A DNA stretch of 64,000 nt from Gaiellasilicea sp963765705 (lineage in GTDB: Bacteria; Actinomycetota; Thermoleophilia; Gaiellales; Gaiellaceae), in NCBI GenBank assembly GCA_963765705.1, contig CAVXXJ010000009.1, positions 124,001-188,000 on the forward strand. The letters run 5' to 3'. Positions 32,581 to 41,194 of the stretch are shown in pieces (the stretch's first letter is position 1; every line of letters begins with the position of its first letter). Below the pieces are notes generated by a model that saw nothing but the letters and a program-made list of their open reading frames with translations, had not been told where the DNA came from and did no database searches. Position numbers and translations under genes: made by a program.

Positions 32581-33193
32581 TCGCGCGAAGCGCGCAGCTC
32601 GCGGCGGACGTGCAGGATCCGCTGCAGCACGGTGAACCAGGCCGTCGCGGCGAGGACGCCGATCGCCCACGGCAGGACGCCCCACGGCGCGAGCGCGAGC
32701 CCGGCCGAGATCACGGCGACGCGCTCGGCGCGCGAGCCGATGCCGACGTCGCCCTTGATCCCGAGGCCCTCCGCCTTGGCCCGGGCGTACGGAACGAGGA
32801 ACGAGCCGCCGATCGCCGCCACGGCGAGCGCGAGCGCGAGCTCCTGGCCGTCGCGCATGAAGACGAGCGCGATCGCGCCGAGCATCAGGCCCTCGCCGAC
32901 CCGGTCGAGCGTCGAGTCGAGGAAGCCGCCGAACGGCGTCTGCTTGCCGCCCGCGCGGGCGAGCGCGCCGTCGAGGATGTCGAGCACCGAGCCGACGACG
33001 AACGCGAGCCCGCCGAGCAGAAGAAGAACCATCGTCGCGGTACTCGAAGTAGACGAGCACGGCCCCGACGGCGCACAGCGTCACACCGGCGGCGGTGAGC
33101 ATGTTCGGCGTCACCCTCGTGCGGGCGAGGCCCGTCATCGAGCGCGGCCGCGACCCCTCGCGCGCCGGCGGTGTAGGCCGTCTTCAGGCTCAT
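32563..33193 (-). CDS. CDP-alcohol phosphatidyltransferase (PgsA-like, frameshifted)
   Basis: The segments RTRVTPNMLTAAGVTLCAVGAVLVYFEYR and VGSVLDILDGALARAGGKQTPFGGFLDSTLDR lie in two frames joined near 33035. The second carries the family signature DGxxAR-x8-Gxx(x)D-x3-D. A further shift near 33165 would connect the likely first codon ATG 33193 (MSLKTAYTAG), which overlaps the PAP2 stop (ATGA). The downstream end is uncertain: one frame stops at 32563, the other runs to 32442 into the RHH region. The enzyme transfers phosphatidyl from CDP-diacylglycerol to an alcohol. Proximity to inositol-phosphate synthase suggests phosphatidylinositol-phosphate synthase, an inference. Confidence 0.8.
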
Positions 33194-33945
33194 GCGGCCG
33201 GCTGCGGGCGCGCGGGCGCCGCCGCCACGGCGCGGAACGATCGCGCCTGCGACGACCGCCACCAGGATCCCCGCCGCGATGTCGAGCCAGAAGTGGTTGC
33301 CGGTCGCCATCACCGCGAACCAGACCCACGGCGCCCACGCGAGCCAGAGCAGCTTCGCCCAGCGGCGGCGCACGAGCGATCGCCATCACGACGCTGACGA
33401 TCAGCGCGTCGAGCGCGTGCAGGCTCGGCATCGCCGCGTACGGGTTCGACGAGAACGCGACGAACGTCGAGGAGTGGTTCACCGTCGAGTGCGCGGCGAG
33501 CGTGTCGGTGAAGCCTGCGTCGGCGAACATCCGCGGCGGCGCCGTCGGCAGGAGCACGTAGCCGAGGAGGCCGATCAGGTTCCCGACGATCAGCGTGTTC
33601 CGGAAGGCGTAGAAGCGGTCGTGCTCCTTCAGAGTAGACCCACGTCAGTGCGAGGCCGACGACCGCGAACTGGGACAGCCAGTACGTGATCGAGGTGGCC
33701 TGGATCAGGAAGCCGGAGCCTTCGACGACGCGCTGCAGCGTCAGCTCGAACATCGAGTGGAGGCTGCGCTGGAACTCGATGATCCACTCGCCGTTCGCGA
33801 ACGCGGTCGCGACGCCTTCGCGGTCGGCCAGCCCGCGGGCGGCCTGGTAGACGAAGTAGAAGCCGATCCAGAACCCGAACTGGAGCACGAGGTGCGCCCA
33901 GCCGCGTGGCAGGCGGCGTGTGGAGGCGGCGGCAAGGGTCGACAT
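33190..33945 (-). CDS. PAP2 family phosphatase (frameshifted)
   Basis: Starts MSTLAAASTRRLPRGWAHLVLQFGFWIGFYFVYQAARGLADREG, about six membrane helices. The phosphatase motifs are PSLHALDALIVSVV (motif 2, catalytic His) and TGNHFWLDIAAGILVAVVAG (motif 3). Indels near 33640, 33375 and 33205 split it into frames. The stop TGA at 33190-33192 overlaps the ATG of the CDP-alcohol phosphatidyltransferase. In this context (ino1, PgsA-like) it probably dephosphorylates a phosphatidyl-inositol-phosphate or a related lipid phosphate. Confidence 0.82.
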
Positions 33946-34153
33946 GAGGACGTGGATTCTAGCCGCGGCTGTGGGACGGCCCTCCCCCGCGAGGGGCATT
34001 CGCCCCGGCTGGCGGCGGCCGTAAGTCCTGTCGACGCGGGTCGTACTCGTCGTCTAGCAGCGCGACCTTGTGTCCAACGGATTGGACGCGGCGTAGCCCG
34101 CGGCGGCGAGCCTCTCGCGCAGCGTGTCGGCCGGCTCGCGTGCAGCGATGTGC

Positions 34154-35152
34154 TCACCCACCGATGTAGCTCATCTCGACCTTCGGCAGGGCCGACGTCG
34201 CGTCCGTACGGAGCTCCGAGTAGCGGTCGGTGCGCTTGCCCCAGATCGCCGGCCACCGCGTCGCGCAGCTCCTCGTCCGAGGCGCCGCTGCGGACGAGCG
34301 CGCGCAGGTCGTGCCCGCGGAGCGCCGAAGAGACAGGTGTAGAGGCGGCCCTCGGCCGAGATCCGGGAGCGGGTGCAGTCGCCGCAGAAGGGCTGCGTGA
34401 CCGAGGCGATCAGGCCGATCTCGCCGCGCGCCGTCGAGGTAGCGCCAGCGCTTCGCGACCTCGCCGCGGTAGCCCGGGTCGACGGGCTCGAGCGGGAACT
34501 CGGCGCCGATCCGCTCGACGATCTCGGCGGCGGGAACGACGTCGTCGAGCCGCCAGCCGTTCGTCGCGCCGACGTCCATGTACTCGATGAAGCGGAGCGT
34601 GTGACCGCTGCCGCGGAAGTGGCGCGCCATGTCGAGGATCGCGTGCTCGTTCAGGCCGCGCTTGACGACCGCGTTCACCTTGACCGGAAGGCCCTCGGCC
34701 GCCGCGGCCTCGATTCCCTCGAGCACGCGTGCGACGGGGAAGTCGACGTCGTTCATCGCCTGGAAGGTCTCGTCGTCGAGCGAGTCGAGGCTGACGGTGA
34801 CCCGGTCGAGCCCTGCCGCCGCGAGCGCCTTCGCCTTCGGCGCAAGCAGCGACGCGTTCGTCGTCAGGGTCAGCTCGGCCCCGAGCGGCGCCAGCAGGGC
34901 GATCAGCCGGTCGACGTCCTTGCGGACGAGCGGCTCGCCGCCGGTCAGCCGGAGCTTGTTGACGCCGAGACCGGTGAAGACCCCGGCAACCCGCGCGATC
35001 TCCTCGAAAGTGAGCAGCTCCTTGCGGTCGAGAAAGCGGTAGTCGCTCCCGAAGACTTCCTTCGGCATGCAGTAGACGCAGCGGAAGTTGCAGCGGTCGG
35101 TGACCGAGATACGGAGGTCGCGGAGAGGCCGGCCGAGTCGGTCGAGCGTCAT
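34154..35152 (-). CDS. moaA: GTP 3',8-cyclase MoaA (frameshifted)
   Basis: Radical-SAM enzyme making the first intermediate of molybdenum cofactor. The N-terminal cluster CNFRCVYC, RLTGGEPLVRKD, VTVSLDSLDDETFQAM and VNAVVKRGLNEH are intact in one frame from ATG 35152. Near 34430 the frame changes; the C-terminal cluster reads QPFCGDCTRSRISAEGRLYTC in the next frame. Further indels near 34325 and 34250 precede the end KVEMSYIGG, whose terminal Gly-Gly is the functional tail of MoaA. It is divergent from the molybdenum hydroxylase genes it would supply. The 208 bp between this gene and PAP2 (33946-34153) show no convincing gene. Confidence 0.9.
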   Translation of the reverse strand: MTLDRLGRPLRDLRISVTDRCNFRCVYCMPKEVFGSDYRFLDRKELLTFEEIARVAGVFTGLGVNKLRLTGGEPLVRKDVDRLIALLAPLGAELTLTTNASLLAPKAKALAAAGLDRVTVSLDSLDDETFQAMNDVDFPVARVLEGIEAAAAEGLPVKVNAVVKRGLNEHAILDMARHFRGSGHTLRFIEYMDVGATNGWRLDDVVPAAEIVERIGAEFPLEPVDPGYRGEVAKRWRYLDGARRDRPDRLGHAALLRRLHPLPDLGRGPPLHLSLRRSAGTTCARSSAAAPRTRSCATRWPAIWGKRTDRYSELRTDATSALPKVEMSYIGG

Positions 35153-35203
35153 GGCAGGAGCGTAGCGGGGGAAGGAGCCGCTGACTAGGAGGCTGCACTT
35201 GCG

Positions 35204-35240
35204 TCCAGCCGGTTGGAGGAATACTCTCCAGCCTACTGGA
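35204..35240 (+). promoter_or_regulatory. Paired TCCAG-N4-CTGGA operators upstream of Mo hydroxylase
   Basis: TCCAG-CCGG-TTGGA at 35204-35217 (one mismatch) and TCCAG-CCTA-CTGGA at 35227-35240, starts 23 bp apart. A -10-like AATACT (35220-35225) and a -35-like TTGCGT (35199-35204) lie within, so binding would block transcription. The same motif stands in front of the XRE-cupin gene. Confidence 0.65.
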
Positions 35241-35290
35241 CGCCGAGGGGGTCTCGGCGCCGCGCCCGCTTGCGACCAGAGAGAGAGGCG

Positions 35291-35803
35291 ATGGCGAACA
35301 AACTGAAGATCAAGGTGAACGGACGCGTTCACGAGGTGGCGGCTTCGCCGAATACGCCGCTCCTGTACGTGCTCCGGAACGAGCTCCGCCTGAACGGCCC
35401 GCGCTTCGGCTGCGGTCTCGCCCAGTGCGGGTCCTGCTCGGTGCTCCACAACGGCAAGGAGATCCGTGCGTGCATCACGCCCGTCGCTGCAGTCGGTGCC
35501 GGGACGGTGACCACGCTCGAAGGGCTGCCGGCGCTCTGGCGCGGCACCTCCAGGACGACGTCCAAGGAAGCGAGCAAGCTGCATCCCGTCCAGCAGGCAT
35601 GGATCGACGAGCAGGTGCCGCAGTGCGGTTACTGCCAGAACGGGATGATGATCAAGGCGACCGAGCTGCTCACCAAGGTGAAGCGGCCGACCGAGGACCA
35701 GATCAAGTCGCACATGAACACGCACCTCTGCCGGTGCGGCACGTATCCGAGGATCACCAAGGCGATCAAGCGCGCCGCGACGACGATGGCGAAGGGGGCG
35801 TAG
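35291..35803 (+). CDS. 2Fe-2S subunit of molybdenum hydroxylase (IorA-like)
   Basis: 170 residues of the xanthine-oxidase small-subunit family. The plant-type cluster uses Cys in FGCGLAQCGSC and C in IRACITP; the second cluster uses CGYCQNGMM and LCRCGTYPR. It passes electrons from the molybdenum subunit. ATG 35291 follows AGAGAGAGG; four bases separate it from the large subunit. No FAD subunit is present, as in isoquinoline 1-oxidoreductase-type and some aldehyde dehydrogenases. Confidence 0.93.
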   Translation: MANKLKIKVNGRVHEVAASPNTPLLYVLRNELRLNGPRFGCGLAQCGSCSVLHNGKEIRACITPVAAVGAGTVTTLEGLPALWRGTSRTTSKEASKLHPVQQAWIDEQVPQCGYCQNGMMIKATELLTKVKRPTEDQIKSHMNTHLCRCGTYPRITKAIKRAATTMAKGA

Positions 35804-35807
35804 CGCG

Positions 35808-38079
35808 ATGCTGCTCAGCGACAAGACCATCGATCTCCTCGACGAGGGGAAGCTCACGGAGCTGATCGAGGGGGCGGAGTTCCCGCGCGAGAAGTTCCTC
35901 AAGGGCGGTGGCGCACTCGTCGTCGGCTTCAGCTTCGTCGGCTCGGTGCTCGCCGGCTCGGCGAAGGCAGCCCCGGCGCGCGTCGCCGCAGGCCCGCCGA
36001 ACGCCGCTCTCATCGACTCGTGGGTCGCGATCCACGCCGACAACACGGCCACGATCGCGTTCGGCAAGATCGACATCACGGGCGCCCCCACGGGCCTGCT
36101 CCAGATCGCGGCCGAGGAGCTCGACCTGACGATCCAGCAGGTGCGGGCTGCCGCGTGGAACACCGACATCACGCCGAACCAGGGCACGACGGCCGGCAGC
36201 AACTCGATCTCGAGCGGCGGGCCGCAGGTGCGCCAGGCGGCCGCCGAGGCCCGTGCGGTCCTGCTCGGGCTCGCATCGAAGCAACTCGGCGTCCCGGTCT
36301 CGCAGTTGACCGTCCGCGCCGGCATCGTCTCGGTCAAGGACGATCCGTCGAAGAAGGTCGCCTACGGCGAGCTCCTGGGCGGGAAGGCCTTCGCCGCTCC
36401 GAACACCGGCAGGGCGCCGCTGAAGCCCGTCACCGAGTACAGGCTCGTCGGCCAGCGGGTGAAGCGGAAGGACACGCCCGCCAAGGTGGACGGGTCGCAT
36501 CCGTACGTGCACCAGCTTCGGCTGCCCGGGATGCTGCACGGACGCATCGTCCGGCCGCAGGGCCAGGGCCCGTACGGCGTCATCGACAAGCCGCTCTCGG
36601 TCGACGAGAGCTCGATCAAGAACATCAAGGGCGCACGGGTCGTTCGCAAGGGCGACTTCGTCGGCGTCGTCGCCGCGAACGAGCAGGACGCGATCCAGGC
36701 CGCGACGCAGCTCAAGGTGAAGTGGTCCGAGTCGAAGACGATGCCGGGCAACGGCAATCTCTGGAAGCACTTCCGCGAGGCCAAGCCGAACGACCGCTTC
36801 ACCCGCAACCTGGGCTCGATCGACAAGGGGCTCGCGGGTGCGGCCAACGTTCGGGAGGCGAGCTACGCGATCTCCTACCAGGCACACGCCTCGTTCGGCC
36901 CCTCATGCGGCGTCGCAGACGTCAAGCCCGGGAAGGCCGACGTGTGGGGCGCGAGCCAGAGCATCTACAACAGCCGCACGCTGGTGGCGGGGCTGCTCGG
37001 CGTTCCGCCCGAGCAGGTCACGTTCCACTTCGCCGAGGGTGCTGGCTGCTACGGGCGCAACCTCCAGGACGACGCGGCCGCCGCCGCCGCCCTGATGTCC
37101 CAGCTCGCCGGCGCGCCGGTGCGCGTCCAGCTCACGCGCGACCAGGAGCACGGCTGGGAGTTCTATGGCCCGGCCACGCTCGTGGACATCCGGGGCGCAG
37201 TCGACGCAGCGGGAAAGATCACGTCCTACGACTACGTGTCGCATCAGCAGCCGTGGGTGTTCAGCGAGGCGACCGAGTACATGGCCGGCAGGCCGCTGTC
37301 GCTCGGCGGCTTCGGCGGGGCGGACACCGAGAACGCCGGCTCGCAGTACAAGATCGCCAACCACCGGATCATGGGCCGCTCGATCGCCAACGACTCGGGG
37401 CTGCCCAAGGTCGCGTACCTCCGGGCCCCGGCTGCACCGCAGGCGCTGCTTCGCCTCGGAGCAGATGATCGACGAGCTCGCGTACGCCGCCGCGATGGAT
37501 CCGGTCGCGTTCCGGAAGCAGAACATCGAGAACTACCGGTGGCTCGGCGTGCTCGAGGCCGCCGCGAGCGCCGCCGGCTGGGAGCCCTACCGCGCCAGCA
37601 CGAGGGCGACGACCGGCCGCATCCGCAAGGGCCGCGGGATCGCGATCGGCGGGTTCGCGAGCACCTTCGCGGGCATCGTCGCGGAGATCGAGGTCGACAC
37701 GGTCACGGGCAAGATCCGGACGACGCACGTCTACGCCGCCCACGACTGCGGGCTGATCATCAACCCGAACATGGTCGAGCAGCAGGTCGAAGGCTGCGTC
37801 GTCCAGGGAGTCAGCCGTGCGCTGATCGAGGAGGTCACGTTCTCGAAGAGCCGCGTCACCTCGCTGGACTGGGCGTCGTACCCGATCCTGCGGTACAAGG
37901 ACTCACCGGAGATCACGACGGTGCTCCTGAACCGGCCGGAGCTGCGCTCGAGCGGAGCGGGCGAGCCGGCGACGGCGCCGGTCGCCGCTGCGATCGCGAA
38001 CGCGTTCTTCGACGCGACGGGCAAGCGGATCCGGACGATGCCGATGAAGCCGGCCCGCGTCCGCGCGGCGCTGCGTTAG
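35808..38079 (+). CDS. Molybdopterin-binding subunit, IorB-like oxidoreductase (one frameshift)
   Basis: About 757 residues once a single extra base near 37440 is allowed for. The N-terminus FPREKFLKGGGALVVGFSFVGSVLAGSAKA resembles a Tat signal but has RE instead of RR. Molybdopterin motifs include WVAIHADNTATIAFGKIDITG, QGTTAGSNSI, SYQAHASFGPSCGVAD, EGAGCYGRN and, after the shift, VYAAHDCGLIINPNMVEQQVEGC and GAGEPATAPVAAAIANA with the catalytic Glu. It oxidises an aldehyde, N-heterocycle or similar; the sequence does not fix which. Transcribed with the Fe-S subunit from an operator-bearing promoter. Confidence 0.88.
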
Positions 38080-38088
38080 CCGTCGCAT

Positions 38089-38157
38089 GCCAGGGGATCC
38101 GCGGAAGCGGATCCCCTGGCGCGCAAACCCCTGAAGGGGCCGCTTTCGCGGCCCGGG
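38089..38157. repeat. Variable-stem hairpin element (copy 2)
   Basis: A perfect 14-bp stem GCCAGGGGATCCGC / mirror with loop GGAA (38089-38120) is followed by the reverse complement of the TTCAGGGG box (CCCC-TGAA-GGGG, 38128-38139) and a GGGCCGC-TTTC-GCGGCCC stem (38137-38154). It is ten bases after the large-subunit stop, so it may also end transcription. Confidence 0.85.
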
Positions 38158-38171
38158 TTCATAATTGATCG

Positions 38172-38648
38172 GTGCTCACACTTGCCCTCTCCCTGACGCT
38201 TCTACTGGCTCCGCCAGCGTTGCCTGCGCAGGGCGTGCTCACGCCGGGACAGAGCCTCGGCGGCGTCCGCCTCGGCGACACGCAGACGTCGGTCCGCGCC
38301 CGCTGGGGTAGCCGCTACACACGCTGCACCGTCTGCAAGCGGACGACCTGGCTCTACACGTACGGGACGGGGAGCCCTGCGGGAGCCGCGGTGTCCTTCC
38401 GGGCCGCACGCGTCTCGGCGGTCTTCACGCTCGGGGTGCCGCGTGGGTGGCGGACGACCAGGGGAGTGGCTCTCGGCGATCCCGCCGACAAGGTGCTACG
38501 CGTCTATGGCTCCCTGCCCTGGAGCCGGTGCATCGGCTACGGCGCCGTCAGCATCCGCCGCCCGGGCGTCGTCAGCTCGATCTACACCTACGGCGAGTCG
38601 GTCTACGGCTTCGCCCTGACCCTGCCGTCCGAGCCCGTCTGCCAGTAA
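38172..38648 (+). CDS. Secreted protein, two G-V-x-LGD repeats, unknown function
   Basis: 158 residues with a cleavable signal peptide (MLTLALSLTLLLAPPALPAQ). Two copies of a short module: GVRLGDTQTSVRARWGSRYTRCTVC and GVALGDPADKVLRVYGSLPWSRC, each of ~60 residues with paired Cys, resembling SmpA/BLIP-like beta-beta-alpha folds. No enzymatic motif. GTG 38172. It lies between two copies of the variable-stem hairpin element, so it is probably transcribed alone. Confidence 0.75.
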   Translation: MLTLALSLTLLLAPPALPAQGVLTPGQSLGGVRLGDTQTSVRARWGSRYTRCTVCKRTTWLYTYGTGSPAGAAVSFRAARVSAVFTLGVPRGWRTTRGVALGDPADKVLRVYGSLPWSRCIGYGAVSIRRPGVVSSIYTYGESVYGFALTLPSEPVCQ

Positions 38649-38724
38649 CTTGCGCGCAAGATGAGCATCCGCAGAAGCGGATGCTCATCGCGCCAGACCC
38701 CTGAAGAGGCCGCTTCGCGGCCCA
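38649..38724. repeat. Variable-stem hairpin element (copy 3)
   Basis: The palindrome CTTGCGCGCAAG (38649-38660) begins directly after the stop codon. Then comes a perfect 13-bp stem GATGAGCATCCGC / mirror with loop AGAA (38660-38689), GCGCCAGACCCCTGAAG and a GGCCGC-TTC-GCGGCC stem. Same order and orientation as copy 2. Confidence 0.85.
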
Positions 38725-38748
38725 CCTGCTCGCTCCAGCGGGCTGCCG

Positions 38749-39345
38749 CTAGGGCTTCGGGCGGCGCAGCACGATCACCATGCGCGTCGTCGAGTCGGCG
38801 AGGTTCGCGTGCCGGTGGCCGCCATCGCCCGAGACGTAGTAGGCGCTGTCGCCGGCGCCGAGCTCGATCGACCGTCCATCTCCGAACTCCGTCCGCACCC
38901 GTCCTTCGAGCACGTGGACGAACTGCTCGTTGTCCTGCACGACCCAATCCTCCATCGCGGCCCCGGGGAGGAACGTCGCGAGCAGCGCCTGCATCTGCTT
39001 CGGCCCCTGCGGCGCGAGCACCTCGACGTCGATTCCCTCGGCGGTGTAGTGGATGACGGGACGGTCGTCGGCGCGGACGATGATCGGATCCGGGTGGCGC
39101 GGCTCGGGCACCAGGTCCGCGACCCTGAGCTCGTACAGCTGCGCCAGGCGGGTGAGACGACCGATCGTGATGTCGCTGCGGTTCGTCTCGATCAGCGAGA
39201 GGAGCGAGCGCGAGACCCCAGTCGCCTCCGCCACCTCCGTCAGCGAGAGGCCACGCGCCTTCCGCGCTTCCCGCAAGGCCGGGCCGAGCACGGTGTTGTG
39301 CGAAGCCGCGCCAACGGGTTCCGGAGACAGCCGCAAAAGCTCCAT
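38749..39345 (-). CDS. XRE-family regulator with cupin sensor domain
   Basis: 198 residues. The HTH_3 domain (LGPALREARKARGLSLTEVAEATGVSRSLLSLIETNRSDITIGRLTRLA) is followed by a cupin (MQALLATFLPGAAMEDWVVQDNEQFVHVLEGRVRTEFGDG, SAYYVSGDGGHRHANL) that likely binds a small ligand. Family members commonly repress catabolic or detoxification genes. ATG 39345. A perfect TCCAGCATGCTGGA palindrome lies 45 bp upstream, and the same motif controls the molybdenum hydroxylase promoter, so it is the prime candidate regulator of that operon and of itself. Confidence 0.88.
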   Translation of the reverse strand: MELLRLSPEPVGAASHNTVLGPALREARKARGLSLTEVAEATGVSRSLLSLIETNRSDITIGRLTRLAQLYELRVADLVPEPRHPDPIIVRADDRPVIHYTAEGIDVEVLAPQGPKQMQALLATFLPGAAMEDWVVQDNEQFVHVLEGRVRTEFGDGRSIELGAGDSAYYVSGDGGHRHANLADSTTRMVIVLRRPKP

Positions 39346-39389
39346 GTGCTTACGATAGTCGCTTCCGCGGCCTAATTCGACCCGAATGT

Positions 39390-39403
39390 TCCAGCATGCT
39401 GGA
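39390..39403. promoter_or_regulatory. TCCAG-CATG-CTGGA operator
   Basis: Perfect 14-bp palindrome between the XRE-cupin gene (start 39345, minus) and the cupredoxin gene (start 39486, plus). It matches the two sites at 35204-35240. Confidence 0.65.
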
Positions 39404-39485
39404 CGCCTGTGCAAGAGGGGATGCGGCCGAGCCGTTTCTGGGTTAGATTTGAGAGAACGGATTTCCGCTCAACGAGGAGGAGTTC

Positions 39486-39857
39486 TTGAGGAAGTATTGG
39501 AAGGGGTCAACGCTCGTCGTCCTGGTAGCGATCGTCGCGCTCGTTGCGGCCGTCTCCGCGTTCGGTAGCTCGACCGCCGCGTCGGCGACGACGATCACCG
39601 TCACGGCCGGCAAGCCGAGCGAGTTCAAGTTCACGCTGTCGAAGAAGACGTTCGTGCACGGCGTGACGACGTTCAAGGTGACGAACAAGGGCAAGATCGC
39701 CCACGACTTCAAGGTCGCCGGCAAGAAGACGGTGTTGCTCAAGACGGGCAAGACCGCGACGCTGAAGGTGACGCTGAAGAAGGGCAAGTTCGTGTTCCTG
39801 TGCACGGTTCCGAGCCACGCAGTGGCTGGGATGAAAGGAACCCTGATCGTCAAGTAG
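39486..39857 (+). CDS. Secreted cupredoxin-like copper protein
   Basis: 123 residues. Signal peptide or membrane anchor (TLVVLVAIVALVAAVSAFGSS), then a beta-sandwich with type 1 copper ligands His73 (IAHDF), Cys106 (FLCTVPSHAVAGM), His111 and Met116. It should carry electrons outside the membrane. TTG 39486 follows GAGGAG. Its position beside the XRE-cupin operator and near a FAD-less molybdenum enzyme suggests it could accept that enzyme's electrons, an inference. Rich in Lys, as expected for docking to acidic partners. Confidence 0.88.
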   Translation: MRKYWKGSTLVVLVAIVALVAAVSAFGSSTAASATTITVTAGKPSEFKFTLSKKTFVHGVTTFKVTNKGKIAHDFKVAGKKTVLLKTGKTATLKVTLKKGKFVFLCTVPSHAVAGMKGTLIVK

Positions 39858-39859
39858 CA

Positions 39860-39883
39860 GCTGTCGGCTAGCCAGCCGACAGC
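39860..39883. terminator. Bidirectional terminator hairpin
   Basis: A perfect 10-bp stem GCTGTCGGCT / AGCCGACAGC with loop AGCC lies between the convergent cupredoxin and XdhC-like genes. It overlaps the last codons of the latter. No U-tract. Confidence 0.7.
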
Positions 39884-40890
39884 AGGCTCACGGCACTGCT
39901 CTCGTCCGTCGCGCGGCGGCGGGCGAGAGCGGTCGCCTCCACGATCTGCGCGGCGATCGCGACCGCGACCTCCTCGGGCGAGCGGGCGCCGATCGCCAGG
40001 CCGATCGGAGCGTGGATCCGAGCGATGGCCGTGTCGCCGACTCCCTCGGCGCGCAGGCGCTCCTCGCGGTCGGCCGTCGTCACCCTGCTGCCCATCGCGC
40101 CGATGTAGACGGCAGGCGTCTCCAGGGCGGCGGTCAGAGCCGGAACGTCGAACTTCTCGTCGTGGGTGAGCACGCAGATCACGGTGCGCTCGTCGATCAG
40201 CGTCCGTCCGAGGAAGCTGTCGGGCCAGTCGACGACGAGCTCGTCCGCCTCCGGGAAGCGCTCGGGCGTGACGAACGCCGAGCGCGCGTCGCAGACGGTG
40301 ACGCGGTAGCCGAGGAGCTTGCCGACGCGCGCGAGCGCCGCCGCGTGGTCGATCGCCCCGAAGATGATCATCGCCGGGCGCGGGGCCAGCGCGTGGACGA
40401 ACACCGCCTCGCCGTCGACGTCGGCGAGCGCGCTCTCGCCGTTCGCGAGGAGCCGCGCGACCGGGCCCTCGGCGCCGTCGTGCACGCGCTGCTCGCCGAG
40501 CGCCGGGCCGGTTGCAGTCATCGTCAACGCGGCCGGCCGGTCGGCTCCGACGGCCTCGTCGAGCTCAGGGAGTAGCGACAGGTCGAGCCTCGCGACCAGG
40601 ATGCCGACTGTGCCGCCGCAGGCGAGGCCGACCTCGAACGCCTGGTCATCGGTGATCCCGTACTCGCGCACACGCGCCTCGCCGCCGTCGAGGACCTCCT
40701 GCGCCTCGCGGATCACGGACGGCTCCACGCAGCCGCCGGTGACCGAGCCGGCGATCTCGCCGCGGTCGTTGAGGGCGAGCGACGCGCCCGGATCGCGCGG
40801 CGCCGAGCCGCGCCGTTCGACGACGGTCGCGATCGCGACGCGGCGGCCTTCGGAGCGCCAGCGAACGAGCGTGGGGAGGATGTCCCGCAT
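39868..40890 (-). CDS. XdhC/CoxI family molybdenum cofactor insertion protein
   Basis: 340 residues. The N-terminal XdhC domain (RVAIATVVERRGSAPRDPGASLALNDRGEIAGSVTGGCVEPSV, LACGGTVGILV) and the C-terminal Rossmann domain (AMIIFGAIDHAAALARVGKLLGYRVTVCDARSAF, VYIGAMGSRVTTADREERLRAEG) are both complete. Such proteins bind and sulfurate the cofactor and insert it into xanthine-oxidase-family enzymes. The IorAB-type oxidoreductase 2 kb away is the obvious client. ATG 40890; the in-frame upstream extension is rejected for lack of coding character. Confidence 0.92.
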   Translation of the reverse strand: MRDILPTLVRWRSEGRRVAIATVVERRGSAPRDPGASLALNDRGEIAGSVTGGCVEPSVIREAQEVLDGGEARVREYGITDDQAFEVGLACGGTVGILVARLDLSLLPELDEAVGADRPAALTMTATGPALGEQRVHDGAEGPVARLLANGESALADVDGEAVFVHALAPRPAMIIFGAIDHAAALARVGKLLGYRVTVCDARSAFVTPERFPEADELVVDWPDSFLGRTLIDERTVICVLTHDEKFDVPALTAALETPAVYIGAMGSRVTTADREERLRAEGVGDTAIARIHAPIGLAIGARSPEEVAVAIAAQIVEATALARRRATDESSAVSLLSAG

Positions 40891-40972
40891 GCCTTCAAGG
40901 TATCCGTTTCCAGGGAGGTTGAGACTCGTCGAAGCCGGGAATATCACTCGCAATCGAGGAAAGGGGTTGCAC

Positions 40973-41194
40973 GTGGATTCCGATCGCATCGAGGGGAACC
41001 TGAAGGAAGCCGAAGGGAAGGTCACCGGCGACGAGGCGCTCGAGCAGGAAGGCCGGGCTCAGGACTCGTTGGGCAAGGCGAAGGACAGCGCCGACGACGC
41101 CTACGAGAGCGCCAAGGACCTTGGCGACGACGCCTGGGAGTCCGCGAAGGACACCGCCGACGCCGTCAAGGATGAGGTCGACAAGCGGATCTAA
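40973..41194 (+). CDS. CsbD family stress-response protein
   Basis: 73 residues, highly charged: DSDRIEGNLKEAEGKVTGDEAL is the CsbD signature, followed by an extended acidic helical tail with repeats (DSADDAYESAKDLGDDAWESAKDTADAVKDE). Abundant general-stress proteins of unknown mechanism. GTG 40973 has AGGAAAGGGG six bases upstream; TTG 40967 is an alternative. The last four bases overlap the convergent MFS gene. Confidence 0.9.
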   Translation: MDSDRIEGNLKEAEGKVTGDEALEQEGRAQDSLGKAKDSADDAYESAKDLGDDAWESAKDTADAVKDEVDKRI

